Assembly (NCBI RefSeq): GCF_013376005.1
Contig: NZ_JABMJK010000014.1
Coordinates: 41,939 to 105,938, forward strand
Direction: 5' to 3'
From: Duganella sp. SG902
Lineage (GTDB): Bacteria > Pseudomonadota > Gammaproteobacteria > Burkholderiales > Burkholderiaceae_D
Length of the DNA stretch: 64,000 bases
Shown: positions 60,001-64,000 of the stretch, piece by piece
Position numbering within the stretch: the stretch's first letter is position 1
How the letters are laid out: each line of letters begins with the position of its first letter
The notes under the pieces: model-generated
Database searches by the model: none
What the model saw: only the letters and a program-made list of their open reading frames with translations
What the model was told of the DNA's origin: nothing
Translations under genes and position numbers: made by a program

Positions 60001-63000
60001 GCCGATGGCGGCGGTGGTCAGGGCCGCCACCTGCTGGGTGGTCAGCGCGGCCGCCTCGGCGGTGGTCAGCGCCACCACCTGGTCGGTGGTCAGGGCCTTG
60101 ATCTGGTTGACGGTCAGGCCGGTGACGGCGGTGCTCGACAGCGCCGCGAAGTCGGCGGTTTCCAGCGCCGCGATCGCGGTGGTGCCCAGCGCGGCCACTT
60201 GCGCCGTGCCCAGCGCGGCCGCCTGCGCGGTGGTCAGCGCCACGATCTGGGCGGTGTTGAGCGAGGCGATGCCGGCGGTGCTCAGGGCGGCCACCTGCGC
60301 GGTCGACAGGGCGGCCACTTGCGTGGTGCTCAGGCCGGCCAGCTGGTTGCTGCGCAGCGCGGCCACCTGGCTGGCGCCGAGGCCGGCCAGGTCGGCGGTC
60401 TCAATCGCGCCGATGCTGTTGCTGCTCAGGGCCACCACTTGCGCGGTGCCCAGCGCGGCGATCTGCGCCGAGGTCAGCGCCACCACCTGCTCGGTGCCCA
60501 GCGCGGCGATGCCGGCCGTGCTGATGGCCGCCAGCGCGGCGGTGGCCAGGGTATTGATCTGGGTGGTGCTCAGGGCCGCCACCTGCGCGGTGCTCAGCGC
60601 GGCGATCGAGGCGGTCTTGAACGCCGACAGGTCGGCCGTCTCCAGCGCGGCAATCGCGTTGGTGGTCAGGGCCGCCACCTGCTGGGTGGTCAGCGCGGCC
60701 GCCTCGGCGGTGCTGAGGGCAACCACCTGGCCGGTGGTCAGGGCCTTGATCTGGTTGACGGTCAGGCCGGTCACGGCGGTGCTCGACAGCGCGGCGAAGT
60801 CGGCGGTCTCGATGGCGGCAATCGCGTTGGTGCCCAGCGCCGCCACTTGCGCGGTGGTCAGGGCGGCCGCCTGCGCGGTGGTCAGCGCGACGATCTGGTC
60901 GGTGCTGAGCGAGGCCACGCCGGCGGTGCTCAGCGCGGCGATCTGGGTGGTGCTCAGCGCGGCCACCTGGCTGGTGGTCAGGCCGTCCAGCTGGGTGCTG
61001 CGCAGGGCCGCGATGGCTGCCGTGCTCAGGCCCGCCAGATCGGCGGTCTCGATGGCGCCGATGCTGTTGCTGCCCAGCGCGCCCACTTGCGCGGCGGTCA
61101 GGGCCGCCAGCTGCTGCGAGATCAGCGCGACGATCTGGTTGGTGGTCAGCGCGGCGACGCCGGCCGTGCTGATGGCGCCCAGCGAGGCGGTGGCCAGGGT
61201 GTTGATCTGGGTGGTGCTCAGGGCCGCCACCTGCGCGGTGGTCAGCGCGGCGATGGACGCGGTCTTGAACGCCGACAGGTCGGCCGTCTCCAGCGCGGCG
61301 ATGGCGTCGGTCGACAGCGCGGCCACCTGGGCGGTGCTCAGCGCGGCCGCCTCGGTGGTGGTCAGCGCCACCACCTGGCCGGTGGTCAGGGCCTTGATCT
61401 GGTTGACGGTCAGGCCGGTCACCGCCGCGCTCGACAGCGCGGCGAAGTCGGCGGTCTCGATGGCCGCGATCGCTGCCGTGCCGAAGGCCGCCACTTGCGC
61501 GGTGGTCAGGGCGGACGCTTGCGCGGTGGTCAGCGCGACGATCTGGTCGGTGCTCAGCGAGGCGATGCCGGCGGTGCTCAGCGCGGCGATCTGCTGGGTG
61601 CTCAGCGCGGCCACCTGGCTGGTGGTCAAGCCGTCCAGCTGGGTGCTGCGCAGGGCGGCAATCGCGTTCGTGCTCAGGCCGGCCAGGTCGGCGGTCTCGA
61701 TGGCGCCGATGCTGTTGCTGCTCAGCGCGCCGACTTGCGCGGCGGTCAGGGCGGCCAGCTGCTGCGAGGTCAGCGCGACGATCTGGTTGGTGGTCAGCGC
61801 GGCGATGCCGGCCGTGCTGATGGCGCCCAGCGAGGCGGTGGCCAGGGTGTTGATCTGGGTGGTGCTCAGGGCCGCCACTTGCGCGGTGGTCAGCGCGGCG
61901 ATGGACGCGGTCTTGAACGCCGAGAGGTCGGCCGTCTCCAGCGCGGCGATGGCGTCGGTCGACAGCGCGGCCACCTGCGCGGTGCTCAGCGCGGCCGCCT
62001 CGGTGGTGGTCAGCGCCACCACCTGGCCGGTGGTCAGGGCCTTGATCTGGTTGACGGTCAGGCCGGTCACGGCGGCGCTCGACAAGGCCGCGAAGTCGGC
62101 GGTCTCGATGGCGGCGATGGCACTGGTGCCCAGCGCCAGCACTTGCGCCGCCGTCAGGGCCGCCGCTTGGGCGGTGGTCAAGGCGACGATCTGGGCGGTG
62201 CCGAGCGAGGCGATGCCGGCGGTGCTCAGCGCGGCGATCTGCTGGGTGCTCAGCGCGGCCACCTGGCTGGTGGTCAGGCCGTCCAGCTGGGTGCTGCGCA
62301 GGGCCGCGATGGCGGCCGTGCTCAGGCCGGCCAGGTCGGCGGTCTCGATGGCGCCGATGCTGTTGCTGCTCAGCGCCAGCACCTGGGCGGTGCCCAGCGC
62401 GGCCAGCTGCTGCGAGGTCAGCGCCACCACCTGGTCGGTGGTCAGCGCGCCGATGCCGGCCGTGCTGATGGCGCCCAGCGAGGCGGTCGCCAAGGTGTTG
62501 ATCTGGGTGGTGCTCAGGGCCGCCACCTGCGCGGTGGTCAGCGCGGCGATCGACGCGGTCTTGAACGCCGACAGGTCGGCCGTCTCCAGCGCGGCGATGG
62601 CGGCGGTCGACAGCGCGGCCACTTGTGCGGTGCTCAGCGCGGCGGCCTCGGTGGTGGTCAGGGCCACCACCTGGCCGGTGGTCAGGGCCTTGATCTGGTT
62701 GACGGTCAGGCCGGTCACCGCCGCGGTCGACAGCGCGGCGAAGTCGGCGGTCTCGATGGCGGCAATCGCGGCGGTGCCCAGGGCCGCCACTTGGGCGGTG
62801 GTCAGGGCGGCCGCCTGCGCGGTGGTCAGTGCAACGATCTGGTCGGTGCTGAACGAGGCGAGGCCGGCGGTGCTCAGGGCCGCCACTTGCGTGGTCGACA
62901 GCGCGCCCACCTGGCCGGTGGTCAGGCCTTCCAGCTGGTTGCTGCGCAGCGAGGCCACGGCAGCGGTGCTCAGGCCGGCCAGGTCGGCGGTCTCGATGGC

Positions 63001-64000
63001 GCCGATGCTGTTGCTGCTCAGGGCAGCCACTTGCGCGGTGCCCAGTGCCGACAATTGCTGCGAGGTCAGCGCCACCACTTGCGCGGTGCCCAGCGCGGCG
63101 ATGCCGGCCGTGCTGATGGCGGCCAGCGAGGCGGTGGCCAGGGTGTTGATCTGGGTGGTGCCCAGCGCCACCACTTGCGCGGTGCTCAGGGCGGCGATGG
63201 CGGCGGTCTTCAGCGCGGCCAGGTCGGCGGTTTCCAGCGCGGCAATCGCGTTGGTCGACAGCGCGGCCACCTGCGCGGTGCTCAGCGCGGCCGCCTCGGT
63301 GGTGGTCAGGGCCACCACCTGGCCGGTGGTCAGGGCCTTGATCTGGTTGACGGTCAGGCCGGTGACGGCGGCGCTCGACAGCGCGGCGAAGTCGGCGGTC
63401 TCGATGGCGGCGATCGCGTTGGTGCCCAGCGCCGCCACTTGGGCGGTGGTCAGGGCCGACGCTTGCGCGGTGGTCAGCGCGACGATCTGGTCGGTGCCCA
63501 GCGAGGCGATGCCGGCGGTGCTCAGCGCGGCGATCTGCTGGGTGCTCAGCGCGGCCACCTGGCTGGTGGTCAGGCCGTCCAGCTGGGCGCTGCGCAGGGC
63601 GGCGATGGCGGCCGTGCTCAGGCCAGCCAGGTCGGCGGTCTCGATGGCGCCGATGCTGTTGCTGCTCAGCGCGCCCACTTGCACGGTGCTCAGCGCGCCC
63701 AGCTGTTGCGAGGTCAGCGCCACGATCTGGGCGGTGGTCAGCGCGCCGATGCCCTGGCTGCTGATGGCGGCCAGGGTGGCGGTGGCCAGGGTGTTGATCT
63801 GGGTGGTGGTCAGGGCCGCCACTTGCGCGGTGCCCAGGGCGGCGATGGCCGCCGTCTTGAGCGCGGCCAGGTCGGCGGTCTCCAGCGCGGCCACGGCGGT
63901 GGCCGACAGCGCGGCCACTTGCGCGGTGCTCAGCGCCGCGGCCTCGGTGGTGGTCAGGGCCACCACCTGGTCGCTGGTCAGCGCTTTCACCTGCGCCACG
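57067..64000 (-). CDS. Giant octapeptide-repeat protein C with EF-hand-like C-terminus (5' end outside window)
   Basis: At least 2310 residues; the frame is open to the right window edge, where the apparent start is a GTG coding Val within the repeat. Octads such as TTGQVVAL, STTQINTL and ETADLAGL fill about 2050 residues and form 216-residue superrepeats. The C-terminal domain has LDLNGDGIQT, LDRNGDGVINDGGELFGSG, LDTNGDGTIDAKDG and VWVDGNADGVSQAGEL; the tail ends LKALHGGAAQGYLAVPGK, close to protein B. No RTX nonapeptides. On the same strand and just upstream of gene B and the exporter genes, it is presumably another cargo of that system. Gene B has its own promoter candidate, and a hairpin separates the two. 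Confidence 0.88.
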   Translation of the reverse strand, partial: VAQVKALTSDQVVALTTTEAAALSTAQVAALSATAVAALETADLAALKTAAIAALGTAQVAALTTTQINTLATATLAAISSQGIGALTTAQIVALTSQQLGALSTVQVGALSSNSIGAIETADLAGLSTAAIAALRSAQLDGLTTSQVAALSTQQIAALSTAGIASLGTDQIVALTTAQASALTTAQVAALGTNAIAAIETADFAALSSAAVTGLTVNQIKALTTGQVVALTTTEAAALSTAQVAALSTNAIAALETADLAALKTAAIAALSTAQVVALGTTQINTLATASLAAISTAGIAALGTAQVVALTSQQLSALGTAQVAALSSNSIGAIETADLAGLSTAAVASLRSNQLEGLTTGQVGALSTTQVAALSTAGLASFSTDQIVALTTAQAAALTTAQVAALGTAAIAAIETADFAALSTAAVTGLTVNQIKALTTGQVVALTTTEAAALSTAQVAALSTAAIAALETADLSAFKTASIAALTTAQVAALSTTQINTLATASLGAISTAGIGALTTDQVVALTSQQLAALGTAQVLALSSNSIGAIETADLAGLSTAAIAALRSTQLDGLTTSQVAALSTQQIAALSTAGIASLGTAQIVALTTAQAAALTAAQVLALGTSAIAAIETADFAALSSAAVTGLTVNQIKALTTGQVVALTTTEAAALSTAQVAALSTDAIAALETADLSAFKTASIAALTTAQVAALSTTQINTLATASLGAISTAGIAALTTNQIVALTSQQLAALTAAQVGALSSNSIGAIETADLAGLSTNAIAALRSTQLDGLTTSQVAALSTQQIAALSTAGIASLSTDQIVALTTAQASALTTAQVAAFGTAAIAAIETADFAALSSAAVTGLTVNQIKALTTGQVVALTTTEAAALSTAQVAALSTDAIAALETADLSAFKTASIAALTTAQVAALSTTQINTLATASLGAISTAGVAALTTNQIVALISQQLAALTAAQVGALGSNSIGAIETADLAGLSTAAIAALRSTQLDGLTTSQVAALSTTQIAALSTAGVASLSTDQIVALTTAQAAALTTAQVAALGTNAIAAIETADFAALSSTAVTGLTVNQIKALTTGQVVALSTAEAAALTTQQVAALTTNAIAALETADLSAFKTASIAALSTAQVAALSTTQINTLATAALAAISTAGIAALGTEQVVALTSAQIAALGTAQVVALSSNSIGAIETADLAGLGASQVAALRSNQLAGLSTTQVAALSTAQVAALSTAGIASLNTAQIVALTTAQAAALGTAQVAALGTTAIAALETADFAALSSTAVTGLTVNQIKALTTDQVVALTTAEAAALTTQQVAALTTAAIGALETADLAALKTQSIAALSTAQVAALGTTQINTLATAALAAISTAGIAALGTAQVVALSSAQIASFGTAQVVALSSNSIGAIETADLAGLSTANVAALRTHQIAALETEQVAVLSTAQVAALTTAGIAALSTNQVVALTTTQAGVLSASQAAALSTNSVAALETADFAALSTAAAAALTVNQVKALTSNQVVALTTAQAAALSTTQVAALSAGSVAALETADLAALKSQAVAALSTTQVAALSTLQINTLGTATLAAISSAGIAALSSDQVVALTSAQLGALSTGQIVALRSNSIAAIETADLAGLSTLDIGLLRTQQLAGFGTAQVAALSTAQVAAIATAGIAGLSTDQIVALTTAQAAALTATQAAALTTNGVVALETADLAALSTAALAALSANQIKALGTNQIVALTTAEASALSTQQVAALTLNAVGALETADLAAIKTQAIAILSTAQVGALSTAQVGSLGTTTLAALSTGSIGALSTDQVVALSSSQLSSLSTQQVVALSTNSIGAIETADLGGLTTNDMAALRTAQLAGLSLNQVAALSTGQVAALGTAAFAVGLSTAQIGALTTAQAASLSTTQVAALSTRNLVALSTAAVAALTVSEVGALSTTHLSVLTSAQGVGLTSAQVAALSTQQVQALSTNALAALETADLVAITTNGIRALSSRQLRALTTGEIVSLTTTQIHALTTQQIHALTTDQRQGMTANQINALISLTPIALDLNGDGIQTSSLANGVQFDLGATGTKLNTGWLAGGDGFLALDRNGDGVINDGGELFGSGTTLANGQRAADGYIAMAELDTNGDGTIDAKDGKFAELRVWVDGNADGVSQAGELKSLADLGITKLNLDVKDGLTGNNGNTIGATSTYETADGASHAAADVWFAVSPAQQQLSSNVSGLSQALASFSHGAAVNTPAKLEVPGQGVGGSVAQLAAALNQFDAETKPTLNGGQAATDELKLKALHGGAAQGYLAVPGK
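58824..64000 (-). repeat. Tandem 648-bp (216-aa) superrepeats in giant gene C
   Basis: The unit encoding [TS][VA]NQIKAL (cttgatctggtt and variants) ends at 58824, 59472, 60120, 60768, 61416, 62064, 62712 and 63360, each step exactly 648 bp. Each superrepeat is 27 octads with no extra residue, against 217 residues in gene B. The copies from 60.1 to 63.4 kb are the most alike. The array continues past the window. Confidence 0.93.

Overview
The window is GC-rich DNA, about two thirds G+C by eye. Gene content and codon use suggest a betaproteobacterium of the Oxalobacteraceae type (Massilia/Duganella/Janthinobacterium-like). That placement is an inference, because no rRNA or other marker gene is present. 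I found no tRNA, rRNA, CRISPR array, transposase or replication origin.

Three giant genes bracket the window. Each encodes a protein built almost wholly from an eight-residue Ser/Thr-rich unit (consensus roughly [ST]-[ST]-x-Q-[VIL]-x-A-L), closed by an EF-hand-like calcium-binding domain and a short shared tail. Gene A (2-5578, plus strand) and gene C (57067-64000, minus strand) run off the window edges. Gene B (47410-56640, minus strand, 3076 aa) is complete. In B the octads form an exact 651-bp (217-aa) higher-order repeat, in C a 648-bp (216-aa) one, and A has a 414-bp one. Downstream of B, on the same strand, lie an ABC exporter with a degenerate C39 domain, a HlyD-type adaptor and a glycosyltransferase. 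These are a type I secretion system whose obvious cargo is the giant proteins.

Between the giants lies about 38 kb dominated by glycan genes. Three large TPR-GT41 (SPINDLY/O-GlcNAc-transferase-like) proteins are present; two are also fused to a GT-A glycosyltransferase and a methyltransferase. Region 9.0-13.3 kb makes a 3-amino-3,6-dideoxyhexose (3,4-ketoisomerase, PLP aminotransferase, N-acyltransferase). Region 13.4-22.3 kb is a ten-gene minus-strand operon (AMP ligase, two ACPs, FkbH, KAS III, MaoC-SDR fusion, SDR, MBL hydrolase, GNAT, methyltransferase) that looks designed to build and attach an unusual short acyl group. Region 36.9-42.9 kb encodes CDP-3,6-dideoxyhexose synthesis (rfbF, rfbG, rfbH, epimerase, reductase; ascarylose-like) with extra transferases.

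Interleaved genes look unrelated or only loosely related: methylmalonyl-CoA mutase and MeaB (22.4-25.7 kb), an isochorismatase-family hydrolase, a lower-GC pocket with a Shedu-like (DUF4263) nuclease candidate, a CBS-pair protein and a VOC protein.

Working model (inference): TPR-GT41 enzymes O-glycosylate the Ser/Thr-rich octad arrays in the cytoplasm with unusual acylated and methylated deoxysugars, and the glycoproteins are then exported by the linked type I system as giant calcium-dependent surface or matrix proteins. A sigma-28-like promoter upstream of gene B hints at co-regulation with motility genes.
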